Below, piece after piece: positions 25,155-33,562 of a stretch of DNA of 43,198 nt. The position numbers were made by a program, and so were the translations under genes. The stretch covers positions 1 to 43,198 of the forward strand of contig DAHUZQ010000071.1 in the NCBI GenBank assembly GCA_027306495.1. The letters run 5' to 3'. Below the pieces are notes generated by a model. That model did not search any database and was not told where the DNA came from. It was given only the letters and a program-made list of their open reading frames with translations. Every line of letters starts with the position of its first letter. Position 1 is the stretch's first letter. The stretch comes from Actinomycetota bacterium. Its GTDB lineage: Bacteria > Actinomycetota > Actinomycetes > Streptosporangiales > Streptosporangiaceae.

Positions 25155-26168
25155 TCAGGGGGACTCCGCGCGCCGCCGCGCCACCTCATGCAGGGCTATC
25201 CCAGCCGCCACCCCGGCGTTCAGCGACTCACCGGCGATCGGAATCCTCGCCAGCAGGTCGCAGCGCTGGGCGACCAGCCGGGACAGGCCACGGCCCTCGG
25301 AGCCGACCAACAGCAGCAGTGGCTCCGATGCCACCGGAAGTGCGCTGATATCCACGCCGCCGCCCGCATCCAGCCCGATCGCGAACACCCCCGCCTCCTG
25401 ATACGAGGCGATCGCACGGGCGAGATTGGGCGCGAGCGCGACCGGCACCCGCGCCAGCGCCCCAGCTGAGGCTTTCCATGCGCCGGCGGTCACCCGCACT
25501 GACCGACGGGACGGGATCAGCACGCCGTGCCCCCCGAACGCCGCCACCGACCGGACGATGGCGCCGAGGTTGCGCGGGTCGGTCACCCCGTCCAGTGCGA
25601 CCACCAGCGGAGCCTGTCCGGCCGCGCGGGCGGCCGCCGTCAGGTCCTCCGGGTGGGCGTAGTCATAGGGCCTGACCCGCAGCGCCACGCCCTGATGGAC
25701 CGAGCCACCGGTGATCCGGTCCAGTTCGCCGCGGCCCGCTTCGATCACCGGGCTCCCGGCGTCCGCCGCCAGGGCGATCAGGGCGTGCTCACGCCCGCCA
25801 CCGTCGGCACGCGGGCCCACGTACAGCGCCCCGGCCGGCACACCGGCGCGCAGCGCCTCGGCCACGGCGTTGCGGCCAGCCACGATTTCCGGCGCGTCAC
25901 CGGCGCCACGCGCCCGGCCGGAGTCGCTGCCCGGCCGCCCGGCCGGCTCCCCGCGCCTGGCCGGCGGCGTGCCTGGCCGGGCGGTGCCCCCCTCGCGCGC
26001 GGCGGCGGCATCGCGGCGCTGAGCCGGGTGGCCGGGGCGAAGGTGGGCGGGCGGTGTCGGGCCCTTGCCTTCCAGCTTGCGGCGGCCGAGGCCACCCGTG
26101 CCGGGCCGTGGTTTGCCGGACTTGGTGCGCTCACCGCGGCGCGCGCCTGCCGACCTGTCTCCGGTCAT
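25155..26168 (-). CDS. rlmB: 23S rRNA 2'-O-ribose methyltransferase, TrmH/SpoU family (RlmB)
   Basis: A 337-residue SPOUT methyltransferase. The first 90 residues are Gly/Arg/Pro-rich and disordered. A substrate-binding domain follows ([15 protein letters not shown], about 93-107), then the knotted catalytic domain with motif 1 [23 protein letters not shown], motif 2 [13 protein letters not shown] and motif 3 [20 protein letters not shown], where SAM binds. RlmB methylates the ribose of G2251 in the peptidyl-transferase loop of 23S rRNA in E. coli; the position in actinobacteria is inferred. Motif 3 usually reads SLNVSVA, here SLNAGVA, a small deviation. The ATG overlaps the cysS stop (ATGA), the standard cysS-rlmB order. 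Confidence 0.9.
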   Translation of the reverse strand: MTGDRSAGARRGERTKSGKPRPGTGGLGRRKLEGKGPTPPAHLRPGHPAQRRDAAAAREGGTARPGTPPARRGEPAGRPGSDSGRARGAGDAPEIVAGRNAVAEALRAGVPAGALYVGPRADGGGREHALIALAADAGSPVIEAGRGELDRITGGSVHQGVALRVRPYDYAHPEDLTAAARAAGQAPLVVALDGVTDPRNLGAIVRSVAAFGGHGVLIPSRRSVRVTAGAWKASAGALARVPVALAPNLARAIASYQEAGVFAIGLDAGGGVDISALPVASEPLLLLVGSEGRGLSRLVAQRCDLLARIPIAGESLNAGVAAGIALHEVARRRAESP

Positions 26169-27589
26169 CGCTTCAGCTCCCAGCGCGGGCCATCGGGCGT
26201 GTCTTCGATCAGCAGGCCCGCCGTCTTCAGCCGTTCCCTGATCGCGTCGGCCGCATGGTAATCGCGCCGCTCGCGCGTCGCCTCGCGCTGCTCCAGGGCA
26301 AGCCGGACAAGGCTGTCGACCACCGGCCGCAGGTCGTCGCCGCCCGCGGCTGACCAGGGCTCGGCCAGCGGATCCAGGCCAAGCGCGCCGAGCATCCCCC
26401 GGACGCAGCCGAGTGCCCCACCGGTGGCTCCGATATCCCCTGCCCCGAGCGCGCTGTTGCCTTCCCGGACGGCCTCGTGGACCACGGCCAGTGCCTGGGG
26501 CACGCCGAGGTCGTCATCGAGGGCGGCGGCGAAGGCCGCGGGGAGGTCCGCGGCCTTCGTGGGCGTGACTGGCCCGCAATGGCCGCCCGAGCGCTGCGCG
26601 GACGCCAGTTCGCTGGCGCGGACCACGAAACCTTCGATCCGCCGGTACGCTGCGACCGCCTCAGCGAGCGCCTCCGGTGAGTACTCGATCGCCGAACGGT
26701 AGTGGGCCTGCCCGAGGTAGTAGCGCAACTCCACCGGGCGGACCCGCGTCAGCATCACATGGGCGAGCAGGGAATTGCCCAAAGACTTGCTCATCTTTTC
26801 GCCGGCCACGCCGACCAGGCCGTTGTGCATCCAGTAGCGGGCGAATCCGTCACCGGCGGCCCGCGATTGCGCCAGTTCGTTCTCGTGGTGCGGGAAGACC
26901 AGGTCCAGCCCACCGCCGTGGATGTCGAAGGCCGGGCCGAGGTACCTGGTGGACATGGCCGAGCACTCCAGGTGCCAGCCCGGCCGACCCGGGCCCCAGG
27001 GGGTTTCCCACCAGGGCTCGCCGGGCTTGGCCCCCTTCCACAGGGCGAAGTCCCTCGGGTCCCGTTTGGCATCGTTGCCATCGGTGTCCTCAGCCGGGCG
27101 CATGTGCTCGGGCCGCTGGCCGGAGAGGGCTCCATAGTCCGGCCACGACGTGACGTTGAAGTACACGTCACCGCCTGCGGCGTAGGCATGGCCACCCTCG
27201 ATGAGCCGCCTCATCAGGGCGATCATCTCCGGCACGTGGCCGGTCGCGCGGGGCTCGATGTCGGGCGGCAGGCACCCGAGCGCATCGTAGGCGCGGGCGA
27301 AGGCGCGTTCGTTGCGCTGGGCGATCAGCCACCACGGCACGCCCTCGGCGGCCGCGGCCCGGATGATCTTGTCATCGATGTCGGTGACGTTCCGGCAGAA
27401 GGTGACCCGGTAGCCGCTCGCGGCAAGCCAGCGCACACAGATGTCGAAATTGACCCCCGAACGGATGTGACCGATGTGCGGCGGCGCCTGCACGGTGGCC
27501 CCGCACAGGTACAGTGACGCCTCGCCGGGTTCGAGCGGAACGAATTCCCGGACCGACCGGGCAGCGGTGTCATAGAGCCGAAAGGTCAC
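26165..27589 (-). CDS. cysS: Cysteinyl-tRNA synthetase
   Basis: A 474-residue class I synthetase. The HIGH motif is HIGH (38-41), KMSKS is complete (265-269), and the zinc that selects cysteine is bound by Cys29, Cys209 and His234/Glu238 (HHENE). The anticodon-stem domain follows residue 330. It charges tRNA-Cys with cysteine. The related MshC (mycothiol ligase) was considered, but the length, the C-terminal tRNA-binding part and the rlmB linkage favour CysS. GTG at 27589 has a TAGCCT -10 box ending 6 nt upstream, so the mRNA is probably leaderless. rlmB is translationally coupled behind it. Confidence 0.93.
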   Translation of the reverse strand: MTFRLYDTAARSVREFVPLEPGEASLYLCGATVQAPPHIGHIRSGVNFDICVRWLAASGYRVTFCRNVTDIDDKIIRAAAAEGVPWWLIAQRNERAFARAYDALGCLPPDIEPRATGHVPEMIALMRRLIEGGHAYAAGGDVYFNVTSWPDYGALSGQRPEHMRPAEDTDGNDAKRDPRDFALWKGAKPGEPWWETPWGPGRPGWHLECSAMSTRYLGPAFDIHGGGLDLVFPHHENELAQSRAAGDGFARYWMHNGLVGVAGEKMSKSLGNSLLAHVMLTRVRPVELRYYLGQAHYRSAIEYSPEALAEAVAAYRRIEGFVVRASELASAQRSGGHCGPVTPTKAADLPAAFAAALDDDLGVPQALAVVHEAVREGNSALGAGDIGATGGALGCVRGMLGALGLDPLAEPWSAAGGDDLRPVVDSLVRLALEQREATRERRDYHAADAIRERLKTAGLLIEDTPDGPRWELKR

Positions 27590-27595
27590 CGGACC

Positions 27596-27601
27596 AGGCT
27601 A
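27596..27601 (-). promoter_or_regulatory. -10 box (TAGCCT) of the leaderless cysS promoter
   Basis: On the gene's strand TAGCCT fits TANNNT and ends 6 nt before the GTG start. The box lies within the 38-bp gap behind hmgA, so cysS-rlmB would have its own promoter as well as possible readthrough. Confidence 0.5.
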
Positions 27602-27627
27602 CCGCCGGGCGGATGGCGAAAAACGGC

Positions 27628-28812
27628 TCAGCCGGGGGTGGCACGGGCCCAGCTCCAGGCGTATTCGGGATCCTCGGCTCTGCGAGCCGATGGCCCGAGG
27701 TTGAGCGGCCGGAACGTGTCGATCATGACGGCCGTCTCGTCGGTGGCGGTCTTCCCCCGGGCCAGGCCCGCCACCGCGGCCTCCACCGCTCCGGGCTGCG
27801 GGCCGTGAGTGAACCCCGCGGGGTGCAGGGTGATCGAGCCGATCCCGACGCCCGAGCCCTGGCGCGCGGTGTAATCGCCGGCCACGTAGAACATCATCTC
27901 GTCGGAGTCCACGTTGTGGTGGTAGTAGGGGATCGGCACGGCCTCGGGATCGAAGTCCAGTGGCCGCGGGCAGAACGCGCAGATGACGAAGCCCGGCCCT
28001 TCGAAGGTCTGGTGGACGGGCGGTGGCGCGTGGGTGCGCTTCACGACCGGCTCGAAGTCGTCGATGCTGAAGGCGTAGGGGTACAGGCAGCCGTCCCAGC
28101 CCACTACGTCGAAGGGGTGGTGGGCGTAGGTGAGACGGGTCAGGCCGGAGCGGGTCCGCACCAGCACCGGCACATCCTCGCCCTCGGTGATCACCGGGCC
28201 GTCGGGGCCCCGCAGGTCCCGCTCGCTGTAGGGGGCGTGCTCCAGGAACTGGCCGCAGGCCGACAGGTACCGCCGCGGCGTCCGGATGTGACCGCTGGCC
28301 TCGATCGTGAGCGCGCTGACCCGTTCATCCACCGGCACCCAGCGGTGAATGGTGCCGCGGGGCACGATCACGTAGTCACCGGGCCCGGCCGATATCGATC
28401 CGTAGACCGATTCGAACACGGCACGGCCCTCGTGCAGATAGACGGCTTGATCGCCGGCCGAATCGCGGTAAAGGCCGGAGTCCGTATCCGCCGTGGCAAA
28501 ACAGATGCGCACGTCGTCATTGGTGAACAGCAGCTGGCGGCCGGTCACCAGATCCCCGGCCGCCGGCAGGTCGCCGGTGCGCACGTGCCGGGGCAGCAGC
28601 GGCTGATTGGGCACGGCTTGCTCTCCCGGCCCCGGCGTAAGGCCCTCGCTCTTGACGATCGCCGACGGCGTGTGGAGGTGGTATAGGAGCGAGGAGTCGG
28701 AGGAAAAGCCCTCTTCGCCCATCAGTTCCTCGCGGTAGAAACCGCCCCCGGGCCGCTCGAAACGCACATGCCGCTTGCGTGGGATCTCCCCGGCCCTGCG
28801 GTAGTAGGGCAT
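27628..28812 (-). CDS. hmgA: Homogentisate 1,2-dioxygenase
   Basis: A 394-residue cupin-fold dioxygenase. The iron site is recognisable: His298/His299 with Glu305 in PYYHHNVDSDEMMFY, and His336 in GFTHGPQPG. The block GVGIGSITLHPAGFTHGPQPGAVE is nearly diagnostic of HmgA. It opens homogentisate to maleylacetoacetate in tyrosine and phenylalanine breakdown. The length fits bacterial HmgA of the shorter type. GGAG sits 6 nt before the ATG. The usual partners (fumarylacetoacetase, maleylacetoacetate isomerase, 4-hydroxyphenylpyruvate dioxygenase) are not in the window. The gene sits just upstream of cysS, which is not a metabolic neighbour. Confidence 0.93.
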   Translation of the reverse strand: MPYYRRAGEIPRKRHVRFERPGGGFYREELMGEEGFSSDSSLLYHLHTPSAIVKSEGLTPGPGEQAVPNQPLLPRHVRTGDLPAAGDLVTGRQLLFTNDDVRICFATADTDSGLYRDSAGDQAVYLHEGRAVFESVYGSISAGPGDYVIVPRGTIHRWVPVDERVSALTIEASGHIRTPRRYLSACGQFLEHAPYSERDLRGPDGPVITEGEDVPVLVRTRSGLTRLTYAHHPFDVVGWDGCLYPYAFSIDDFEPVVKRTHAPPPVHQTFEGPGFVICAFCPRPLDFDPEAVPIPYYHHNVDSDEMMFYVAGDYTARQGSGVGIGSITLHPAGFTHGPQPGAVEAAVAGLARGKTATDETAVMIDTFRPLNLGPSARRAEDPEYAWSWARATPG

Positions 28813-28831
28813 ATCGTCTCCTTAACGGCGA

Positions 28832-28837
28832 AACGTA
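28832..28837 (-). promoter_or_regulatory. Candidate -10 box of hmgA
   Basis: TACGTT on the gene's strand fits TANNNT. The predicted start is about 12 nt before the ATG at 28812, with the GGAG Shine-Dalgarno inside that short leader. No -35 box was recognised. Confidence 0.35.
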
Positions 28838-28973
28838 CCCGCGCACATTCCCGGCAGGCCACCGGGCGCCCGCGCCGGCGGCCCGGCTGAGCGGCCGGAA
28901 CGGGCAATGGGCGCCTACTGTCCCGACTATAGGCGCGTGTGCGCAGCCCCAGCGTCCAGGAAGGATCGCTCCC

Positions 28974-29828
28974 ATGACGGAACTCCCCGCCAAGCGGGGC
29001 GCGCGCGCCGGCTACCCGCCCCCCCGGCTCCGGGTGGCCGCGCTGACGGCTGTCATCGTCGGTGTCCTGCTGCTGGCGGCCGCCGCATTCGTGCTGTCCT
29101 ATTCCGGCATTCACCAGATCGCGCTCAGCTCGGGCGTCACACCGGAGCTTGCCCGGCTTTACCCCGCCATCTTCGATGCCATGCTGGTCATCGCGGGCTC
29201 AGCGGCGCTCACGCTGCGCGGGGCAAGCTGGTGGATGCGCTGCTACGTCTGGCTCTCCCTGCTCGTCCTGCTCGGGGCCGTGGCCGGCGGGGACGCCGTG
29301 CACGCGATGAACCTGACGCTTCCCCGGGAGCCGTCGAGGGCGGGGGTCGCGGTCACCCCGTGGGTCCTGCTGCTGCTCGGGTTCGGGTTGTGGCTGACGA
29401 TGCTGCGGCAGGTTCGCCGCCCCCGGCCCGGTGCGCCCGGCGCCACGGCCACTGCCGGCGATGGCGCCACCCTTACCTGGGCGGGCCGGGGCCCGGCTGC
29501 AGCGCGGCCGGGCGGGTCACAGGCCACCATCGAGGACCTGCTCGGCCCCCGCGTGGAAGAGCCGGATGGCGAACCGGACACGGCACTGGCGCAGCGCGAA
29601 GCTGGTGCTGAGCACACCTACATCGTCCATGAGGACTACCCGGTGGTGATGGTCGGCCGACAGGGCGACGCCGTTCCCGAAGAGGCAGCGGATGGGACCG
29701 ACGGGGGGCTCGCCGCCGGCGGTGGGCAGGACAGCGGGCAGTCCGCGCCCGTCCCCGGCGCTCCAGCAGCCTTCGACCGCATGCACAGCACACCCACACC
29801 GCCGCATCTGGCGGCTCCGCCGGGCTGA
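28974..29828 (+). CDS. DUF2637-type four-helix membrane protein
   Basis: A 284-residue protein. Four predicted helices lie at about 20-42, 62-80, 90-112 and 125-143; the block SYSGIHQIALSSGVTPELARLYPAIFDAMLV is characteristic of DUF2637. The remaining 140 residues are hydrophilic and probably cytoplasmic, rich in Gly/Ala/Asp. DUF2637 proteins are widespread in actinomycetes, including on conjugative elements; their function is unknown. The ATG at 28974 has AGGAAGGA 8 nt upstream. It is divergent from hmgA and converges on ispF so tightly that the two stop codons abut (TGATCA at 29826-29831). Confidence 0.7.
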   Translation: MTELPAKRGARAGYPPPRLRVAALTAVIVGVLLLAAAAFVLSYSGIHQIALSSGVTPELARLYPAIFDAMLVIAGSAALTLRGASWWMRCYVWLSLLVLLGAVAGGDAVHAMNLTLPREPSRAGVAVTPWVLLLLGFGLWLTMLRQVRRPRPGAPGATATAGDGATLTWAGRGPAAARPGGSQATIEDLLGPRVEEPDGEPDTALAQREAGAEHTYIVHEDYPVVMVGRQGDAVPEEAADGTDGGLAAGGGQDSGQSAPVPGAPAAFDRMHSTPTPPHLAAPPG

Positions 29829-30320
29829 TCACCGCCCGGCGACGGGTGTTATCAGGGCAACGGCGATCGCGGCGATACCCTCCCCGCGCCCGGTCAGGCC
29901 CAGGCCATCAGTGGTGGTGGCCGACAGTGTGACAACCGCGCCGCCGAGTGCCGCCGAGAGCGCCTGCTGGGCCTGCGAGCGACGGCCGGCTAGCCGGGGC
30001 CGGTTCCCGATCACCTGAATCGACACGTTCCCGATGGAAAAGCCCGCTTCGCGCAGGACAGCAGTGGTGTGACCCAGCAGTTCGGCGCCCGAGGCGCCCG
30101 CCCAGCGAGGATCGCAGGTACCGAACTGCTCCCCCAGATCGCCGAGTCCGGCGGCGGAAAGCAACGCGTCGCAGGCGGCGTGGGCCGCGACATCGCCGTC
30201 GGAATGACCGTCGAGCCCAGTCTCGCCCGGCCACAGCAGACCTGCCAGGTACAGGGGCCGCCCCGGCCGGAACGGGTGGACGTCTACGCCGATGCCCACG
30301 CGGGCGCCTTCACCCGCCAT
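29829..30320 (-). CDS. ispF: 2-C-methyl-D-erythritol 2,4-cyclodiphosphate synthase
   Basis: A 163-residue IspF. The signature GVDVHPF carries zinc ligands Asp13 and His15; the third, His47, is in [19 protein letters not shown] and the final [17 protein letters not shown] loop are also typical. It makes the cyclodiphosphate in the fifth step of the MEP isoprenoid pathway. It follows carD by 48 bp and has no promoter of its own that I can see, so it is probably co-transcribed with carD. In many actinobacteria ispD lies between carD and ispF; here it does not. Confidence 0.93.
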   Translation of the reverse strand: MAGEGARVGIGVDVHPFRPGRPLYLAGLLWPGETGLDGHSDGDVAAHAACDALLSAAGLGDLGEQFGTCDPRWAGASGAELLGHTTAVLREAGFSIGNVSIQVIGNRPRLAGRRSQAQQALSAALGGAVVTLSATTTDGLGLTGRGEGIAAIAVALITPVAGR

Positions 30321-30368
30321 GCACGGTTCCCGGGGGTGACAGTGCCCGTCGAGCGGAGCGCTGCTGCG

Positions 30369-30854
30369 TCAGGAGGTGGCCAGGATCTCGTCGAGGAGGG
30401 CCTCTGCCTTGTCCTCGTTCGTCTTCTCGGCCAGCGCGAGTTCGCTGACCAAGATCTGCCGGGCCTTGGCCAGCATGCGCTTCTCGCCGGCCGAGAGCCC
30501 ACGCTCCTTGTCCCTGCGCCACAGGTCACGGACGACTTCGGCCAGCTTGTTGACATCGCCGGAGTGGAGCTTCTCCAGGTTGGCCTTGTACCGGCGCGAC
30601 CAGTTGGTCGGCTCTTCGGTGTACGGGGCGCGGAGCACCTCGAACACCCGCTCCAGGCCCTCCTGGCCCACCACGTCGCGGACGCCCACCAACTCGGCAT
30701 TGTCCGCCGGCACCCGTACTGTCAGGTCACCCTTATCGACCTTCAGCACCAGATAAGTCTTATCCTGGCCCTTGATCGTCCGGGTCTCGATCTCTTCGAT
30801 GTGAGCAGCCCCATGGTGGGGGTAGACGACCGTGTCGCCGACCTTGAAAGTCAT
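30369..30854 (-). CDS. carD: CarD-family RNA polymerase-binding regulator
   Basis: A 161-residue CarD. The N-terminal Tudor-like RNA-polymerase-interacting domain starts [21 protein letters not shown], and the helical C-terminal domain carries the DNA-wedging tryptophan in [14 protein letters not shown]. CarD stabilises open promoter complexes, notably at rRNA promoters, and is essential in mycobacteria. The length equals the mycobacterial protein. An ATG three codons upstream (30863) follows AAGGGG by only 3 nt; for 30854 the same Shine-Dalgarno is about 10 nt away and the family N-terminus fits better. The upstream 100 bp are strikingly AT-rich for this genome, with TAACAT and TACAAT as possible -10 boxes. 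Confidence 0.93.
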   Translation of the reverse strand: MTFKVGDTVVYPHHGAAHIEEIETRTIKGQDKTYLVLKVDKGDLTVRVPADNAELVGVRDVVGQEGLERVFEVLRAPYTEEPTNWSRRYKANLEKLHSGDVNKLAEVVRDLWRRDKERGLSAGEKRMLAKARQILVSELALAEKTNEDKAEALLDEILATS

Positions 30855-31205
30855 GTGGCACATACCCCTTCCGCTGAGGCCATGTTACCACGCCGCAGGG
30901 CACCCATTAGCACTAGTTAAGCGTAAAGGTGCAGGTCAGCGCGCCATTGTATCATCGCGCAATGGGCCTGTGAATCCCCCTGCCGCCGCGTGTCGGATGA
31001 ACCGCCGGACGGCGGGAGCGGGCACGCGGGGAGGCCGGGAGCGGGCACACGGGGGGCGGTGCAGCACCGGAGCGCGGCGTCGGCTCGGGGAGGCCGGGCG
31101 GGCAGCGAAGCCACCCCAGCACACCGATCTGCGGCAGACCACTGTGATCCGCGGCCCAGCCTGATTCATACTGGGGAGCGGGGATGCTCAGCGGCGGAGA
31201 TGCGC

Positions 31206-32000
31206 GTGAACGTTGACGGCGACCACGGACAGGACGACTACGGCCTGCCTCCGGTCGATATCGAGATTCCCGATGATGCCCGGGAACTCGATGCAGACGT
31301 GCAGGCGTACCACCGGGAACTGCGGGCGCAGCGGCGGATGCGGATCGCGCGGCACATCTGGGCTCCGTTCACCCGCGATGGCCTGGTGATGCCACTGCTG
31401 GCCGGCTGCATGGCCCTGACGCTGCTCGCCGGGACGTTGCTCACGATCTTCACCGGCAGCGACGGCATGGCGCTGGTGCCCAGCCAGCCTCACGCGACAG
31501 CAGGGCCGGCCCACCACGTGTCGCCGGGCGCGGCTCAGCCTGCCGGTGCGCCCCAGACCCACCCCACGTTCCGCGCGGTGGCCACCGGCCAGCCCGGCGG
31601 CCCACTGCCCGATACCCTGGTGACGGTCGGGGGCAAGCCGACCGAGTTGCGTGCCCTGAGCCCGGCTGTGCTGGCGCTCATCCCGCCCGGTTGCCTGTGC
31701 GGGTCACGATTGCGCGCCCTGGCCGGGCGGGCTTCCGCCATCGGGGCGCCGGTCTATGTCGTCGGCCTCGACGGAGTCCGGGTCGCCCGCCTGACCAAGC
31801 GGCTCGGCCTGCCGGGCTGGCGCGCCGTCGAGGACATCGGCCGCGGCCTCGCGGACTACTATCACCCGGCCGGCCTGACAGCCGTCATCGTCCGGGGCGA
31901 CGGCACCGTGACCGCGGTTCTGCCAGCGGTGACCGCTCGCGGTGCGATCGAAAAGGCGATGCGGTCGATCACCGTCACCCCGGCTGCCCCGCGCCGGTAG
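31206..32000 (+). CDS. Single-pass membrane protein with an external CxC thioredoxin-like domain
   Basis: A 264-residue protein. It has an acidic cytoplasmic N-terminus (about 1-45), one predicted membrane helix (about 59-83), a Pro/Ala/His-rich linker (90-130) and a compact outer domain. That domain begins with a strand (PDTLVTV), has Cys163-Leu-Cys165 at a helix start (PPGCLCGSRLRAL), then VYVVGLDG and TAVIVRGDGTVTAVL. This order looks like a thioredoxin fold, but I infer this by eye only. The GTG at 31206 has GGAG 6 nt upstream; the ATG at 31200 has none at proper spacing. It is divergent from carD; CATACT at 31167-31172 may be its -10 box. Confidence 0.6.
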   Translation: MNVDGDHGQDDYGLPPVDIEIPDDARELDADVQAYHRELRAQRRMRIARHIWAPFTRDGLVMPLLAGCMALTLLAGTLLTIFTGSDGMALVPSQPHATAGPAHHVSPGAAQPAGAPQTHPTFRAVATGQPGGPLPDTLVTVGGKPTELRALSPAVLALIPPGCLCGSRLRALAGRASAIGAPVYVVGLDGVRVARLTKRLGLPGWRAVEDIGRGLADYYHPAGLTAVIVRGDGTVTAVLPAVTARGAIEKAMRSITVTPAAPRR

Positions 32001-32157
32001 CGAACGACGCCGGCCGCCATATCGACATTGTGAAGGACGCGCGCAGGGGCACCGCGGGTGAGGATACGACTGCCGGGCCGGTGCCATGCTCTGGCGTGCG
32101 GAACGGTACGCTGTCGGGCGTCCCGGTGGACATGCGTCTTGATGGCAAGGAGCAGCC

Positions 32158-32784
32158 GTGATCCTCAGCAACCGCCGCATCCCGCTGTTGCGGGGCTCCC
32201 TTGTGGTGGCGGTCGCCGCGCTGATTCCCGCGGTAGCGGGTTGCGCGGCGGGCGCGAACTCTCCGACCCTCCACTGGCATCAGCCCACGCCGGGTGCATC
32301 CGTGGTCATCGATAACGTGATCCGGCTCAATAACGTCTTCGTGCTCGGCCCAGCGCCCGCGGCGACGTTCCCGGTCGGCAGCTCCGCCGGCCTCTTCCTT
32401 GCCGTCTCCAATGACGGGCGCGCGGATCAGCTCGTGAGGATCACCGCGCCGGGCACGGCCACCTCGGTGCTGCTGCCCGGCAATGGCATCAGCGTCGGGT
32501 ACCAGCGCACGGTGCTGCTGCAGGGGCCCGCGGCGCAGGTGATCCTGCAGGGACTCACCCGGCCGCTGCACGGCGGCCAGTACGTGCCGATGGTGTTCTA
32601 CTTCAAGCGCGCGGGTGCGGTTCACCTCAATGTCCCGGTGATGCCGCGGGCCGCCTCCTACGCCACCTACTCACCGGCGCCGGCACCCGCCAGCCCGACT
32701 CCGATCCCGAGCGCGACCGCCGCCGGCACACACAAGCCGCGGCACCGGGGCGCCGCTAAGCCGACCCCATCGCCTTCCGGCTGA
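32158..32784 (+). CDS. LpqE-like lipoprotein
   Basis: A 208-residue secreted lipoprotein. The signal is basic NRRIPLLR, a hydrophobic core and lipobox AVAGC with Cys29 as the lipid anchor. The mature part is beta-rich (VIDNVIRLNNVFVLGP, GLFLAVSNDGRADQLVRITAP, VPMVFYFKRAGAVHLNVPV) and resembles LpqE and the PCu(A)C-type copper-chaperone fold, although the His/Met metal cluster of true PCu(A)C proteins is not evident. The Pro/Ser/Thr-rich tail resembles a cell-wall spacer. In Mycobacterium tuberculosis lpqE also lies near carD and divergent from it, which supports the match. GTG start with AAGGAG 5 nt upstream. The stop lies inside a 25-bp tandem repeat. Confidence 0.7.
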   Translation: MILSNRRIPLLRGSLVVAVAALIPAVAGCAAGANSPTLHWHQPTPGASVVIDNVIRLNNVFVLGPAPAATFPVGSSAGLFLAVSNDGRADQLVRITAPGTATSVLLPGNGISVGYQRTVLLQGPAAQVILQGLTRPLHGGQYVPMVFYFKRAGAVHLNVPVMPRAASYATYSPAPAPASPTPIPSATAAGTHKPRHRGAAKPTPSPSG

Positions 32785-32840
32785 GCCGCGCCCATCGCCT
32801 TCCGGCTGAGCCGCGCCCATCGCCTTCCGGCTGAGCCGAG
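32766..32840. repeat. Three tandem 25-bp repeats spanning the lpqE-like stop codon
   Basis: Units at 32766-32790, 32791-32815 and 32816-32840; the first two are identical and the third has one change. Each unit contains CGGCTGAGCCG, a palindrome with 5-bp arms. The first unit encodes the last residues and TGA stop of the lipoprotein; the others fill the gap to regX3. Confidence 0.85.
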
Positions 32841-32872
32841 CCCCGCCCGCCAGCCGGCCAGCATCCGGCCGG

Positions 32873-33562
32873 TTACTCGGCCGGCTCGAACTTGTAACCA
32901 AGCCCGCGCACGGTGATGATGTGCAGGGGGTTCGCGGGGTCGGTTTCGACCTTCGCCCGCAGCCGCTTGATGTGCACGTCCAGGGTCTTGGTGTCGCCCA
33001 CGTAGTCCGCGCCCCAGACCCGGTCTATGAGCTGCATGCGGGTCAGCACCCGGCCGGAGTTGCGCAGCAGCACCTCCAGCAACTCGAACTCCTTGAGCGG
33101 GAACGCGGCCGCCTCGCCGCGCACCGTCACCACGTGCCGGTCCACATCCATCCGGACGGGACCTGATTCCAGCACCAATTCACCGTTGACCTGGCCATCC
33201 TCCCCGCGCCGGCGCAGCACCGCCCGCATCCTGGCCACAAGTTCCCGCGAGGAGAACGGCTTGGTGACGTAGTCGTCCGCCCCGAGTTCCAGGCCGACCA
33301 CCTTGTCGATCTCGCTGTCCTTGGCGGTCAGCATGATCACCGGCACGCTGGAGCGCTCGCGCAGCCTGCGGCACACCTCGCTGCCCGGCAGCCCGGGCAG
33401 CATGAGGTCGAGCAGCACCAGGTCGGCACCGTTGCGGTCGAAGATTTCAATCGCGTCCGGACCGGTGGCGCACACGGCCACCTCGAAGCCCTCCCTGCGG
33501 AGCATGTAGGAGAGCGCGTCGCTGAACGACTCCTCGTCCTCGACCACCAGTACGCGTGTCAT
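32873..33562 (-). CDS. regX3: OmpR-family response regulator RegX3 (PhoP)
   Basis: A 229-residue two-domain regulator. The receiver domain has the acidic pair EDE, phospho-acceptor Asp52 (VLLDLMLPG) and the conserved Thr/Lys in MLTAKD and YVTKPFSS. The C-terminal winged helix ends with VWGADYVGDTKTLDVHIKRLRAKVE. It is the partner of the kinase encoded just upstream (ATGA overlap) and should control the phosphate-starvation regulon, as RegX3 in mycobacteria and PhoP in Streptomyces. It is convergent with the lpqE-like gene; the 25-bp repeats lie between. Confidence 0.92.
   Translation of the reverse strand: MTRVLVVEDEESFSDALSYMLRREGFEVAVCATGPDAIEIFDRNGADLVLLDLMLPGLPGSEVCRRLRERSSVPVIMLTAKDSEIDKVVGLELGADDYVTKPFSSRELVARMRAVLRRRGEDGQVNGELVLESGPVRMDVDRHVVTVRGEAAAFPLKEFELLEVLLRNSGRVLTRMQLIDRVWGADYVGDTKTLDVHIKRLRAKVETDPANPLHIITVRGLGYKFEPAE

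Noticed and set aside
26165-27589. MshC (mycothiol cysteine ligase) instead of CysS
   Set aside because: The protein has a CysS-like length, a C-terminal tRNA-binding part and the conserved overlap with rlmB. MshC is shorter.
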